Below, in pieces: positions 36,122-47,692 of a DNA stretch of 64,000 bases. Below the pieces are notes generated by a model. It was not told the DNA's origin. It did no database searches and saw nothing but the letters and a program-made list of their open reading frames with translations. Source of the stretch: Agaricus subrufescens (taxonomy: Eukaryota; Basidiomycota; Agaricomycetes; Agaricales; Agaricaceae). The DNA lies in assembly GCA_029945375.1 (NCBI GenBank), contig CM057062.1:2123564-2187563 (forward strand), in the 5' to 3' direction. How positions within the stretch are numbered: position 1 is the stretch's first letter; every line of letters begins with the position of its first letter. Position numbers and translations under genes: made by a program.

Positions 36122-39100
36122 GGTTATGGGCCCCGATACGCGTGAATCAACTTCGGAAACCTTACAATTCCCGAAGCTCAATGGCTCAAACTATCACACT
36201 TGGTCTAGCGACATCAAAGCCGCTCTTAAATCCAAGTACCTATGGGGTATTGTTTCGGGTCGTGAAATTTGTCCCCCGAAACCTTCTTTATCCTCACGTC
36301 TTTCTCAACCACCTCCAGGCGCTCCGCCTCCTAGTCCTGGTAGCTCCGCTTCTGGTGTTATCAATGTTAATTCATCGGAGTACAAGAATTGGGAAATGAA
36401 TTTGGAGAAGCATAATAAATGGCTTCGTGCCGATGATGCGGCTCAGGGTTTAATTCTTGGTGCTGTTGAATTCGCTCAACGACAGCATATTGATCATTTT
36501 ACGACATCCGAAGATATGTGGAATCATTTACACAACCTATACGTCGTCCAGAAGAGTGCCACAAACATCCATTATTATTATCAAGAACTCTACTCAACAA
36601 AATGGGATGGATACTCTAGTATGTCTGACCATATTGGAAAAGTACTGAGCATTCGTCGCAGAATCATGGATTCCGGACAAATTGTTGACGAAACTATCAT
36701 CGTTCACACACTATTGTCCTCATTACCTTCTACGGCATCTTGGGACGTTATCAAACAAAATCTTCTCTCGCGTGGTGCTAGTCTCGATTTAGACTCAGTC
36801 ACTGCTGAACTCCTTTCGGCCTACGACCGTATCTCTCATGACTCCAACAAGAAGAATCATCAATTGGCACTGTATTCAGATGGTTCTGATAAACGGAGAA
36901 ATGGTGAAAAAGGAAATGGTAATGGTCAAGGTAATGCGAAAAATGATGGAAAACGAAACAAAAACAAGCGTAAACCAAAACCCGAAGATACTTGTCACAA
37001 TTGTGGTGCCAAGGGTCATTGGCGACCTGATTGTCCTCTTCCGAAAAAGCCGAAGAATGTTGGTCAAGCAAATTTGGCACTCAAGAATTCTCAGCCAGAT
37101 CCCGAGGAGAAGCCTGTTGATGTTGGAAAAGTCTTTATGGCTACCAAACAAGGAGAATTATTGCCGTCAGGACTGATCCTCGACAGCGCTGCAACTTGCC
37201 ATATGGTCTCACAGCGAAATATTTTCACGGAATATCATCCCATCGAAAATCAAACCATTGGAGTTGGCGGTCGACATTCCATTCCTGTTGCTGGAATTGG
37301 TTCTATTGTGTTTCAAGCCATGTTACCAGAAGGAGCTCGTGATGTATGTTTGAATGACGTACTTCATATTCCCACTCTAGGTGCAAACTTGATCAGTCTT
37401 GGATCCCTTCAACGATCAGGCGCATCGATTAGCAGCAATAAACTCGGAATGTGCATATCATTCAATGGAGCAGATTTCTTCCATGCTATTCTTGTCGGTG
37501 ACGAAGGAACACTTTACCGCATCAAGTGCAAAATTTATGATTCAAGCACGGGTATGGGCACTGGATTCATAGCAACCGCTAAGTCTATGCGACTTTGGCA
37601 TCGTCGACTGGGGCATATTCATCCTGATAGAATTCGAAACATGGTCAGCCAAAATTTGGTTCAAGGATTGAATATACAGGTACCTCGGGACTATGATCGA
37701 TTATGCAGTGGATGCATTCAATCTCGAGCTCCTCATTTTGGTCTTCCCAAGGCCAGCTCAACTCGGTTTACGAAAATGGAGATGGTCGTTATGGATCTAA
37801 TTGGACCATTTGAACCTCCTACTTGGGACGGTTATCGATATGCTCTCGTAATTGTTGAAGCAAGTTGTCGTTATCCTATGGGACGTCTACTAAAAGGGAA
37901 GGATGAAGTTGGGACCACCGTTCGTGATCTTGTCACGATATTGGAGCGCCAATCTGGGTTGAAAGTCAAGCGGTTGAGATCTGACAACGGAAGGGAGTTT
38001 GTTAACAAGCAGATGAATGAATTTTGTCGCATCAATGGAATCCTTCACGAAACAACCGTACCTTTCAAACCTCAGCAAAATGGTATTGCCGAGTGAGCCA
38101 TAGCAATACTCTTTGAAATGGTTCGGAGCATGATTCATGCTTCAGGTATTGATAAAAGGTACTGGGGTGAAGCGTTCATGTATGCGGTTCACATTAGATC
38201 TATCACTCCTACCTCGGCACTCGATGGAAAGGTTCCTTATGAGGCTTGGACTGGACGTAAACCCGATATATCGCATCTTCGTATTTTTGGATCCCTTGGC
38301 TGGGCAACTGTTCCAAAAGAAGCACGTGAAGGGAAGTTGGAATCGAGGGCTGTGCGAGTTCGTATGTTGGGATGGTGGACCGATGAAACAAAAGGATATC
38401 GTTTGGAAGACCTAGAATCCGGAAAGTTGATAACATCTGTTGATGTTGATTTCCATGAAGACGATATGCCAAGCGAGTTAGCCAGCTTCGACTTGGGTTT
38501 AACGATTTCGGACAGAGAAGAAGTGAACGAGATGATTGACACGGCAATGGATTATGAATTACCTCGTGTTGACGAAATTCCTCCCCTTCCACCAATCGAT
38601 GAACCAAAAACTCCTCCGTGGTCACCTACTATTCCTCAATCCTCTCGAGTTGAATCTTCAAATTCATCGGAACAGGATTTTGTCACCGCTCGAGAAATTG
38701 AAGCTACACCTGAATCCGGTTCTACATTAGTTGTGCCACCAGCGCCGAAGAAGAAAACGAAATGGTCTAACTTGCCTAAACGTGAATTTTCTACTCGACA
38801 ACGAAAACAGACTCAGCGATATGGAGAGAGTACGCACATGGCCTTTATTGCCGTCGGGCCGACATATGATGAAGCTATGAAATCGGCACACTCAAAGGAT
38901 TGGGATAAAGCGATCAACACTGAATATCAACAGCTTGTCAACCGTGGAGTTATTGAGAACGTTGATGAAATTCCTACAGGGAAGAAAGCTGTTGGCAGCA
39001 AAATAGTGTTGAAGGAGAAAATTGATGAATTCGGAAATCGCGTAAAATTCAAAGCTCGAATTGTTGCCCAGGGATTTTCTCAAGTCCCAGGTGTCGATTT

Positions 39101-40469
39101 TACCGAAACTTTCTCGTCTGTTGCGAAATTCACATCCCTCCGCATTTTTCTATCCCTTGCAGCTATTAATGATTGGGATATACACCAGATTGACGTGGTA
39201 GGAGCTTACCTTGAAGGAAATCTTGACGAAGAAATATACATGAAGATTCCGAAAGGTGTTAAAAGCAGTGGGAGTTATTGGAGGTTGAAGAAGGCGCTGT
39301 ATGGGTTAAAGCAGGCTGGTCGAAAATGGAAGGAAAGACTCGATGAAGTCTTAGTCAGGTTGGGTTTTAAACGGATCAATGCCGATGACTGCCTTTACGT
39401 TTTACGTGAACATGGGAAAATTGCTCTCATTGTTCTCGTTTACGTTGATGATATGGCTGTGACAGGACCCGGATTCGATTCAATTATGACATTCAAACAT
39501 AATCTGGCTAATAACTTTGAAATTACTGATCTAGGAGAATTGAATTATATCCTAGGCCTTCGAGTTACTTGCAACCATGCTCAGCATCAAATCTATATCA
39601 GCCAGACCAATTACATCCATTCCATTCTTGATCGTTTTGGCATGAAAAATTGCCATCCAGTTTCTACTCCCATGGCCGTCAACCACAACCTTAAAGCATG
39701 TAGCTTACCAAAAACACCAACCAAAATTGAAGAATACGAAAATTATTCTCGTGGTATTCATTATCTCTCCCTTGTCGGTTCTTTAATTTTTGCCACTCAA
39801 ACCCGACCGGATATTCAATTTGCTGTTCAACTTGTTGCTCAGTATTCCAACAATCCCGGGGTTCAGCATTTAGCTGCTTGCAAGAGAATCCTCCGTTATT
39901 TGAAGGGAACTGCAAATCATCATCTCATCCTAGGAAAAAGAGGTAGTGGGAATGTCAACTTGGTAGGATGGACGGATGCCAGTTGGGCTCAGGATCCGAA
40001 TGACCGAAAATCTGTCAGTGGATTCTTATTTTCTATCGATGGAAGTGCAGTTTCTTGGAATTCGAAAAAACAACAAGTTGTTGCGACATCAACCCTCGAG
40101 GCTGAATACATAGCTTCAGCTCATGCGACAAGAGAAGCCGTTTGGCTCTGCTCAATGCTTGACGATCTCGATTTTCCTCAAGAAACTTCGACTATTATCA
40201 ATGCTGACAATCAAGGGTGTATTGCGCTATCCGGAAATCCGGTTTCACATTCCCGTGCCAAGCACATCGACATACGTTATCATTTTATTCGTCAACGTGT
40301 CGAAAAGGGAGATGTTAAACTCAAGTATATTTCCACAAAAGAAATGTTAGCTGATGTTTTCACAAAAGCTTTACCTCGTGATGTATTCGAAAATTTTCGA
40401 AATCAACTTGGCGTTGTTCAAGACGTTACGTCGAGTGGGAGTGTTAAAAATGACGTCGGAACGTCTTAG
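36111..40469 (+). pseudogene. Copia gag-pol polyprotein with one in-frame stop
   Basis: A single frame from the ATG at 36111 (inside the LTR; the next ATG is at 36126) to 40469 (inside the 3' LTR), broken only by TGA at 38094-38096. Domains: UBN2-like gag; zinc knuckle CHNCGAKGHWRPDC near 37000; aspartic protease LILDSAATCHM near 37175; GAG-pre-integrase and HHCC (LWHRRLGHIHPDRI, LCSGCIQ) near 37590-37725; integrase core (MDLIGPFEPP, RSDNGREF); reverse transcriptase with YVDD at 39441-39452; RNase H with WTDASWAQDP near 39970 and TLEAEYIASAH near 40095. The stop replaces a codon in the conserved integrase segment after QQNGIAE and is explained by CGA-to-TGA. Without it the protein would be about 1,450 residues, normal for the group. 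Confidence 0.93.
36122..36140 (+). promoter_or_regulatory. Primer-binding site, initiator-Met half-tRNA type
   Basis: GGTTATGGGCCCC directly follows the 5' LTR. It complements the anticodon-loop region of initiator tRNA-Met (CAUAACC), as in Drosophila copia, where an internal fragment of that tRNA primes reverse transcription, rather than the tRNA 3' end. Confidence 0.75.
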
Positions 40470-40771
40470 CTTATTGATCCATTATTTCTCCTTTTTCCCT
40501 TGAAATGTTCGTCTCACAATATTATAAAATTTGTCTAATCATGTAATGTCTACGACGTGTCTTTGTATGATGTAATATTATAAATGTAGTTCCTTTCGAT
40601 GTATAAAAGCAACAAATAATCGTGTAGGGAGTCCAGTTCTTCTATTAACTTCGGACTCCCAGGTATTTCTTGTCTTTCAATATAGTTCTTCTATTAACTT
40701 CGGACTCCCAGTCTCGATCGTTATTTTGAATTGAACCAATTGTTATTAATAACCTGCGCTATGTCTCGTCA
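40442..40771 (+). repeat. 3' LTR of Copia element
   Basis: 330 bases, identical to the 5' LTR except for two G-to-A changes (GCAACA where the 5' LTR has GCGACG), both at CpG. A short purine run (GAGTGGGAG) precedes it as the polypurine tract. The end of pol overlaps its first 28 bases. Confidence 0.97.
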
Positions 40772-40774
40772 GCC

Positions 40775-40993
40775 ATGCATAGCGTAATGAAATGTATCGG
40801 TATCAGACTTATAAATCATTTCACGCACACAGGAAGCATTCCTGAAGCTCCCCAGGATGTTCGTCACTTTGCTCCAATGCCTAGTGAAGCAAAAGAGGAT
40901 CTTACCAATAATATCCTGCGTGCCGGTGGAGCTTCTGTTGCGCACCAGAATGTGTTTCACATTCGGCACCTGCATTTTCTTAAGCAAACATGA
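40775..40993 (+). other. Conserved 72-aa leader ORF upstream of P450 #3
   Basis: MHSVMKCIGIRLINHFTHTG opens a 72-residue frame ending 86 bases before the P450 ATG. The same frame, with five substitutions, precedes P450 #4 at 55470-55688. In the segments before #2 and #5 the homologous DNA is not open. It may be a relic, an upstream ORF, or simply conserved promoter DNA. The Copia insertion separates it from its former upstream sequence. Confidence 0.35.
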
Positions 40994-41037
40994 GCAGACG
41001 TGAGTTTCATTGTAATCCATCACAGTACCGTATATTT

Positions 41038-41050
41038 TAGCTATAAGAAC
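41038..41050 (+). promoter_or_regulatory. TATA-like box of P450 #3
   Basis: TAGCTATAAGAAC, about 40 bases before the ATG. The same element at the same spacing precedes #4 (55734) and #5 (61902), and a TATAAA precedes #1. Upstream is a shared block containing TGAGCAGACGTGAG and AATCCATCACAGTA. Confidence 0.5.
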
Positions 41051-41079
41051 TACTGGATGTTTGCACTCAGCCAACAACG

Positions 41080-43107
41080 ATGCTAGCCAGTTCTAACGCT
41101 GATTTACTCATTCTGATCTGCACCGCCCTTGGCGCATGGTATCTTCACGGGTACATACAGCAGCGCCGAGAGAATCCAAACAAACTCCCTCTCCCGCCGG
41201 GTCCAAGAGGCTACCCCATCATCGGTAGTTTATTCGCGTTTCCACAATACAAGGCTTGGCTAGAGTATGATAAATGGTTCAAGATATATGGTAAACACCT
41301 TACATTCCCGATTCAGGTCACTGTCATTGCTAATGCAAGATTAGGTGACATGGTTTACTTTAAAGTCTTTGGCCACGGGTTTCTGATTCTCGGAAGCCAT
41401 GAACGAGCATACGACCTCTTTGAAAGAAGATCTTCTAATTATTCTGACCGCCCTCGTTTCGTGATGTTGAATGAAATGTTTGTACATTTTCATTATAGGT
41501 TTAAAAAGTATGTTAAACTTGATTTTTTCTAGGATGGGCTGGGGATACAATTTTGCACTCCAACAATATGGACCATCGTGGAGGCTATGCCGTCGTCAAT
41601 TTCATGACCATTTCCACCCTAATGTGATCCAGAGGTATCACCCAATACTCCTTGATACATCTCGCACATTCATCCGTGATTTACTGGAATCTCCAGAGAA
41701 GTTCACATCTCACATTCGATAGTAGGTCTGACAATTTTTAAGGGAACTTGTGGTTTAACGGTCCTCGAACAGTGCTTTTGCAGACAGTATGCTAAGATCT
41801 GTGTATGGCACGGGTGTACAACAAAATGAGGCATATGTTGGGCATGTCGAAACCTTACTTTCAGGACTAGCTGAGGCTGGCCGACCAGGGTCCTTCCTCG
41901 TTGACATTTTTCCAATCATGAAAATAATTCCGGAATGGTTTCCCGGAGCCGGATGGAAGAGGAAAGCAGCTGTTTGGCGCCACATCAACTCGATAGTCGC
42001 TAACAGTCTCTGGGATGCGATAAAGGGACGAGTGGTATGGCATTTTCTTCTCATGGGGTATCACAGAGTATCACAGCAATAACCTCGTATACAGGAGGCA
42101 GGAACAGCGAAGCCCTGTGTTGCTACGGTATTGCTGGAGAACATGCCTGATGATAACAGTTCAGGGAGTAAAGAGGAAGAAATTGCCCGTCGTAATGCCT
42201 GTGCTAGTGCATTCCTTGGTGAGCCTGGCTTTTCTAACCCTTCAGGTTAGTACTTATGATTATTTGCAGGGGGTTCAGATACGGTGAGTATATCAATCGA
42301 CTGTGGTCGTACCCTCTAAGAAATTCCACTAGACAGTTTCAACAGTGACGTCATTCTTCATGGCCATGGCACTGTATCCGGAGGTCCAGAAGAAAGCACA
42401 AACAGAACTCGACCGGGTCCTAGGCGGTCGCCTACCTGAGTTTAATGATAGAACACACCTTCCATATCTCAATGCAATCGTTAAAGAGTTAGGACGATGG
42501 CAACTAGTCACACCGCTAGGTATGTATTTCTTCACCGCCAAATTATACATGCTTGAGATTTCTGCAGGTGGTGTGCATACGAATTCCAATGCGGATGAAT
42601 ATAATGGATATCATATCCCGAAGGGTACCAACATAATTGGGAATGCATGGTAGGATCAAAGCATATGAACCCGAACCTTGAGATCTGATTGAGAAGTCCA
42701 GGACAATTTTACATGACCCTGAAATTTACAAAGATCCTCTCGTGTTCGATCCTGACAGATTCCTCAAGAATGGCGAGCTTGATCCATCTGTTCAAGATCC
42801 TACGGTCGCATCTTTTGGATTTGGAAGAAGGATGTGCCCGGGGCGATTTCTCAGCAATGCCTCTTTATTCACGACGATCACCCATGTTTTGGCAGTGTTT
42901 GACATCAAACCGAGTGTGGATGAGAATGGAAGGGAAATCGAAATTATTCCGAACGTGACGGATGGCTTACTATCGTGAGTTCCACGCGCATTGTTGATTT
43001 CGCGTTTGCTGAGATCTGGCAGGTATCCGGAACCATTCAAGTGTAGGATAACACCTCGTTCAAAAGAGGCGGAACAACTGATTCGATACAATGCATTGAT
43101 GGCGTGA
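41080..43107 (+). CDS. Cytochrome P450 #3 (intact)
   Basis: Third P450 paralogue, same ten-exon layout as #2. The start MLASSNADLLILICTALGAW (anchor) is followed by [20 protein letters not shown]. Exons: DMVYFKVFGHGFLILGSHER near 41350, MGWGYNFALQQYGPSWR near 41533, FADSMLRSVYGTGVQQNEAY near 41775, AGTAKPCVATVLLENMPDDN near 42097, GGSDT near 42273, then [19 protein letters not shown] near 42337 with ExxR in KELGRW. VFDPDRF replaces the usual PERF (E to D), and the haem loop is FGFGRRMCPGR near 42818. The last exon YPEPFKCRITPRS ends at 43107. All frames are intact. It is very close to #4, its partner in the latest segmental duplication. Confidence 0.92.
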
Positions 43108-43807
43108 GGTTCTGCCGAATGATTCATGAATTTTTGTCTTAGTGGAAGATCGTGGCGTACTGTTTACGTATGGATGATTTCTTCATGGACTATAGAAACT
43201 GTATATAAGAGCAAAGTGGGTTCTTACCACATTCCTTTTCACTTTCCGCACCAACAGAGAAAGTAAAAACACTCGGTGATAAGCAGGCGCGGTAGGTCAC
43301 GAGCTGGCAACGACACTCGAGCCCTTCAAGTTGAAGGGGACGCTGGCGAGCCTCTTGTGTATACATAAATTTGTCGTTGAATCACTCATGTGTGGTCTAC
43401 CTGAGCGTCCGTAGGTACTAAAGGTGAGAGGAGACGGAAGATGAATACTATTTTGGTATCTGGTTGCTGCCGTTATAATTAGCTGTCGAAGTACTTACAC
43501 CTTCAAACCCTCCGGGCAAATACACCGCCGCACTCGTCCATCGCACGCTGTTTCACTGGCGGCCCTTTGGGCCATGGTTCAGTAGGATCAGGTAGTCGTA
43601 TCAGGCCAATACTAGTTTTCTCACTTTTTGCACGTACACTCACTCGTCACAGAAAGCACGTGTTAAATAATGTCGGAACTTTCTTTTTTTTCTTTTTTTG
43701 GTGGAGGGTTTGTGTGGCTCTCTAATCGCAGACAAGGTCAGCACCAAAGAGCCCCCTAACGCGCCGTATGTAGCGCTGTCAAATGGAGGAAATGCAATTT
43801 ATGCATG
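43108..43807. other. 3' flank of P450 #3, duplicated at 57.8-58.38 kb
   Basis: No gene. The first about 550 bases are collinear with 57805-58385, including the AGGAGACGGAAGATGAATAC block near 43428 and 58155. Similarity ends near 43660, the right edge of the duplicated unit. Confidence 0.6.
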
Positions 43808-43958
43808 CTGAGAGGCTGAGCCAATCGATAGTGTGGGACTCAGATTTTCCACTACCCACTAAAACCCTCAAATGCCGACACCTGGAGTGATCGACCGCAC
43901 AACCTCGCCGCTTTAACCGAAGCTTACCTCTGTATGTGCGACTTCCGGGCAAAGGTCT
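43808..43958 (-). mobile_element. tRNA-derived SINE copy 1 (partial)
   Basis: Similar along its length to 46588-46764, including ACTAAAACCC, a GCGAGGTTGTGCGGTCGATC stretch that corresponds to the B-box part, and CCTTTGCCCGG. The A-box end is missing: the sequence passes directly into a P450 fragment at 43962. Confidence 0.55.
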
Positions 43959-43961
43959 GCT

Positions 43962-44016
43962 CGGGACCCAATGGTCGCATTGTTTGGATTTGGGACAAGG
44001 ATCTGCCAAGGGCGAT
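43962..44016 (+). pseudogene. 55-bp P450 haem-loop relic
   Basis: Matches 32893-32947 in P450 #2, the codons around [14 protein letters not shown], with only about four differences over 55 bases. Sequence on either side does not match any P450. It abuts SINE copy 1. A fragment this short and this similar implies recent capture or deletion of a larger copy. Confidence 0.6.
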
Positions 44017-44433
44017 CACATACGGCACCTGCTGTATAGACAATTATACCGCGGTCGCTCTTGGATGTGATATGATGGTCCAGTATGGTCATAGCTGCCT
44101 AGGCTCGTCTCCAGAATGTCCAGCCTCTCACTTTATCTGATAATCCCTCCATTACCCATCGATCAGACCTCAATAAAGACGCTCTATGTCTTCGTTGAAA
44201 TTGGCATTGACTCTTCTCATCTGCATCATTCTGTAAGGCTCAATTTTCCAAGCGATTGGCAAATCTTCAAAGAGTGCCTACTTGAGGGAGAAGAAGAGTC
44301 CAGCAACTTACCTGCGGGCACCCAAATTGCATCTGGTATGGCACAGCTTCACATGAGGGACCTTCTACTGCGGAGGTGCTAAAAATGGGTCCCGATGTGC
44401 CTTCAGACCACACCCAACCCACCCGACCCGCTC

Positions 44434-44762
44434 TCATGTCGACGATCCAGTTTGTTGCAGCTTTGCAAAAGTTGAAGGAGGATCTTTCCGGCAAATATCC
44501 TGCATCAGCATTCAGGCCCGAGGAAGACGGGGGCAAAATTTACGAACTCACCCTACCAGGTGGCAAGAAAACTTTTTTGGAAGGGCCAGTATGAGACTAC
44601 GATACTGAGGTCGAAGTCCTTGGTTGCACTGCGCCAACCTTGAAAGTTGTGGATGCCCTTATGTATGTCTTTCGCATATACGCAGTCCCATGGTGGCCCA
44701 ACATTTTTTGCCAGATATTTGGGCGATGGCCGGTTTCACGTCGAGTCAATTATGATTGCTAG
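44434..44762 (+). pseudogene. Possible relic of a hypothetical gene
   Basis: One frame reads MSTIQFVAALQKLKEDLSGK, then YELTLPGGKKTFLEG, to a TGA at about 44593, and continues with [20 protein letters not shown] to a TAG at 44760. An open frame at 44116-44382 lies just upstream. The composition looks coding, but no family is recognised and there is no splice solution around the stop. Confidence 0.25.
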
Positions 44763-46587
44763 CCCAACTGTTCCCGCCTTTTGTTACGACCTGTACTCTA
44801 AAAAATATACTAGAGAATGCTATGACCACGACAAAATGCAGACTGTTAGAAATCAAACAATACAAACGGCGAAGCGAACCATCGGTGCTTATTGGCCTTC
44901 GGCAACGATTGAAGACCGCCCTGGTGACATCCCTCTCTAGGGTGTTATTTAGGGACCCTTGGTAGACAAAAAAACCTCAATCAAATGCGGGGATATAATA
45001 TTTTGCTTCTGTCTCTAGCGCATGGGATAAATTTGCTTTCCTTTCCAGGCCATCACTCAACAATTGGAAGCTTTCCAGATCCCGACCCCTTACATCCCCA
45101 TCCTGCTATCTGAGTTCTCTCCTGCCAAACTGTCGCTTTTCCAGCCCCACATCTCCATGTTCGTTAAATGTCTTGTCCACACCTATCAATTGACTGGGGT
45201 TACTTATGCGTTTAGTCGCCCTCTACTCACATGGTCACTGTCAGCACGACCTCGAGCTGGCTGGAGTCTGGGGCGGATGACTCGAAGGCTAATATCTATC
45301 CGATGAACTTTTGCGAAGCAAATAGTCCTTGGGCTGTGTCACGGCTTAAAGGCTCGTTTCTTGAAACCTGCACCTGAGTTCACTTATAAGGAATTATTAG
45401 CCGGAATATCCTTGAACTTCTTGTCATATACGTAGTCACCGTCACAACAGCTCCACATTAGACCTGCTCAAATCAAGCGATTATGCATATAAGTAGCCCG
45501 TAAATGAAAGATGCGGTAAGTTGAGAACTCATGGATTGATGATCTTCAAGTTGCCACTTGTCCATGAAATGCCCAGGCACTATGTAGGCGATGACTATCT
45601 TTGTGAACAGTTTGGTTCTCTTGTCTCCACTGTCCAGCCTACCCCAAGCGGGCTCCAGCGGCATCAGTTGGCTAAGCGTCCAGTCGTGCATTTATATTGA
45701 AGACGTATAATTTTTTTGTCGTGCGAGGCGAAGGAACTAAATTTTTGGCACAATACTGGACACCATACGAATGGATGTTGACTTATCACCATCCCCAAAA
45801 TAAAATTAGAAAAATGCTGGTAAAAATGCCTATGGTAACTCCGCCGCTTTCTGGCATGATCTCATGTGTTAGAGTTTCGTTATGCTTCCTGACGTGTTCC
45901 CGGCAATCTCTCAGCTTATCTCGTGCCAGTTGACTTGAGTGTGGATGATCGGAATATATTTCTGGTTCAAGCAACCCTCTTTGGCCAGATGTCCCTGATG
46001 AGAAGAGTTACCGGCTGGCTCAAATCTTAGTCCAATGATAGACTAACATGTAAATTCCAGAAAAACAAAATCCACAATATTATACCGGCTGTGTTCCTTA
46101 TAAAGGCTCCTCCATAAAGCGCTCATTGAATCTGCGTCCTAAGTCACTGTCGCTCTTTTTTTTTTACTTTACATGCTAGGCTCTCCAGACGAGGCAGCAT
46201 CTGCTGTCCGTGTCTTATTCCTCCAAAATTATTTCAACACAAGGTTTTATCGACCCACCTCTCCGTCTAGTGTTGGAATTTTTGAAATACGGTTGCTGCT
46301 CTGGTTCTTACATTTTATAAACACGGTCAGTGCTTTAGTTGCGGTTGTAATTCAGACAGATATTAAAATAAAAGATATTGAAATGAGCTGATGGTAGTGC
46401 TGACATCCAGTCAAGAAGTACGTCCAAGTCTCAGCCACCTTGGAATTTTAAGCTGATGGCTCCATCCAATTAGGACTTATATCGGCAGGTACGCGTGGTT
46501 GAGTAGAACTGAACCACCACTCATTTCTGCCCACCATCAGACCAAATTTCCAGCTGCAATATCTCTTCAGGTGATTCATCTATTGAC
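44763..46587. other. Unassigned intergenic sequence
   Basis: Short open frames on both strands only (for example 45064-45306 plus). No motif, repeat or similarity to the rest of the window was seen. Confidence 0.4.
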
Positions 46588-46764
46588 AGGCTGAGGCTGC
46601 CAACAGTGTGGAACTTTTGAGACGTAGGACCAATTCCCACTAAAACCCCCTGAAATACCAACACCTGAATCGATCGAACGCGCGACCTCGCCACCTCAGC
46701 ATGGTTTTACCCATCAATGCAAATCTCAGGCAAAGGCAATGACCACTAAGCCATGCTGCTGGTG
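46588..46764 (-). mobile_element. tRNA-derived SINE copy 2
   Basis: On minus, GGCTTAGTGGTCATTGC (46737-46753) fits a pol III A box, and CGCGCGTTCGATCG (about 46670) fits a B box about 60 bases downstream. A non-tRNA tail contains GGTTTTAGTGGG. The tail and B-box part are shared with the copy at 43808-43958. It does not fold as a complete tRNA. Confidence 0.6.
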
Positions 46765-47090
46765 ATATATTGATTTGGGTCACTTATTTTGGACTATACT
46801 CTATTTGATAAAGATCATAACACATTGATTGGGCTTGAATGCAATGATTGGGAGGGGGTTGGGGTAAGGCCCTGCCGAAATAGGAAAGAAAAATGTAGGG
46901 GAAAAAACCAGCACAGCTTCGAGGTCGGGAGGATACCCATACCCGATCCGGGAAGAATGAATCCGACCATGGAATGGATTCCAATTGGCGGATACAACTG
47001 AGACAATGGTAAGATAGTTTATTAGGTAGACAATGGGAGAAGAGGAGCGACACTCCTTTTCTCGTTTCTCTCCCCATCTATCTACGAATT

Positions 47091-47692
47091 GTGACTGGAC
47101 CGCTGGCGCACACAATACACAGATCGACTCGTCAAGCATATGATTCCTATTACACTAATTACCTTGCTTTTTGCGAGACACACCATCTTCCTTTGACACC
47201 AACAATCCTCACTTTTGAAAGATACATCGCTTTCATGTGTCATCACATCTCAACGGACTCTTTGGACTCGTATCTGTCTGGTGTCTCTTTCAAGCTAAGG
47301 CCCCTTTATCCTGAAGTCACGGGAATAAGAAATAGCCCATACATTCAGGATCTTGTGAAGGCAAATTCATGGCAAGCCAGTTAACAGAAAAGAGCTGATA
47401 CCATTTGAACAGCTAAAACGCAGTTGCTTCACACTACGATGCTTTCCAATCATACGATAATATATTATTTCAGGTGATGATCATTGTTGCAATCTTCGGC
47501 CTGTTACGGCTGGGGGAGACTTCGGATCCGAATGACAGTCGATTGACCAACAGGTGCAAAACTATTCGGCGGGACTCATTACATCTAGGGGGCTCTCTGG
47601 TGTCATTTACATTGCCCACCAGCAAGACCGATCGGAGCGGCCATTGGAGGCATGGGGAGGCGGTGGGAAAGGACCGGGCGAGAGGTCGCTGA
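47091..47692 (+). pseudogene. Tyrosine recombinase relic (Crypton/DIRS-type)
   Basis: The first part (47091-47384) has a SAM-like core-binding domain: TRQAYDSYYTNYLAFCETHH, LTFERYIAFMCHHIS, YLSGVSFKLRPLYPEVTG. The second part (47474-47692) begins the catalytic domain: VMIIVAIFGLLRLGET holds the first conserved Arg, followed by LPTSKTDRSGHW. The His-x-x-Arg and Tyr motifs were not found downstream, no start ATG is present and the link between the parts is broken, so it is a truncated copy. Confidence 0.6.

Larger units (their letters stand above)
35792..40771 (+). mobile_element. Full-length Copia LTR retrotransposon, 4,980 bp
   Basis: Two 330-base LTRs (TG...CA) bound one gag-pol frame. The target duplication GCCAT is perfect (35787-35791 and 40772-40776), and the duplicated copy near 55466-55475 shows the uninterrupted site. 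The LTRs differ at only two positions, so insertion was recent. Order gag, protease, integrase, RT, RNase H is that of Ty1/copia. A primer-binding site lies directly after the left LTR. The only coding defect seen is a TGA at 38094. Confidence 0.97.

Noticed and set aside
38094..38096. Programmed UGA readthrough between Copia integrase and RT
   Set aside because: The stop lies inside the conserved integrase segment, not at a domain border, and a single CpG transition explains it.
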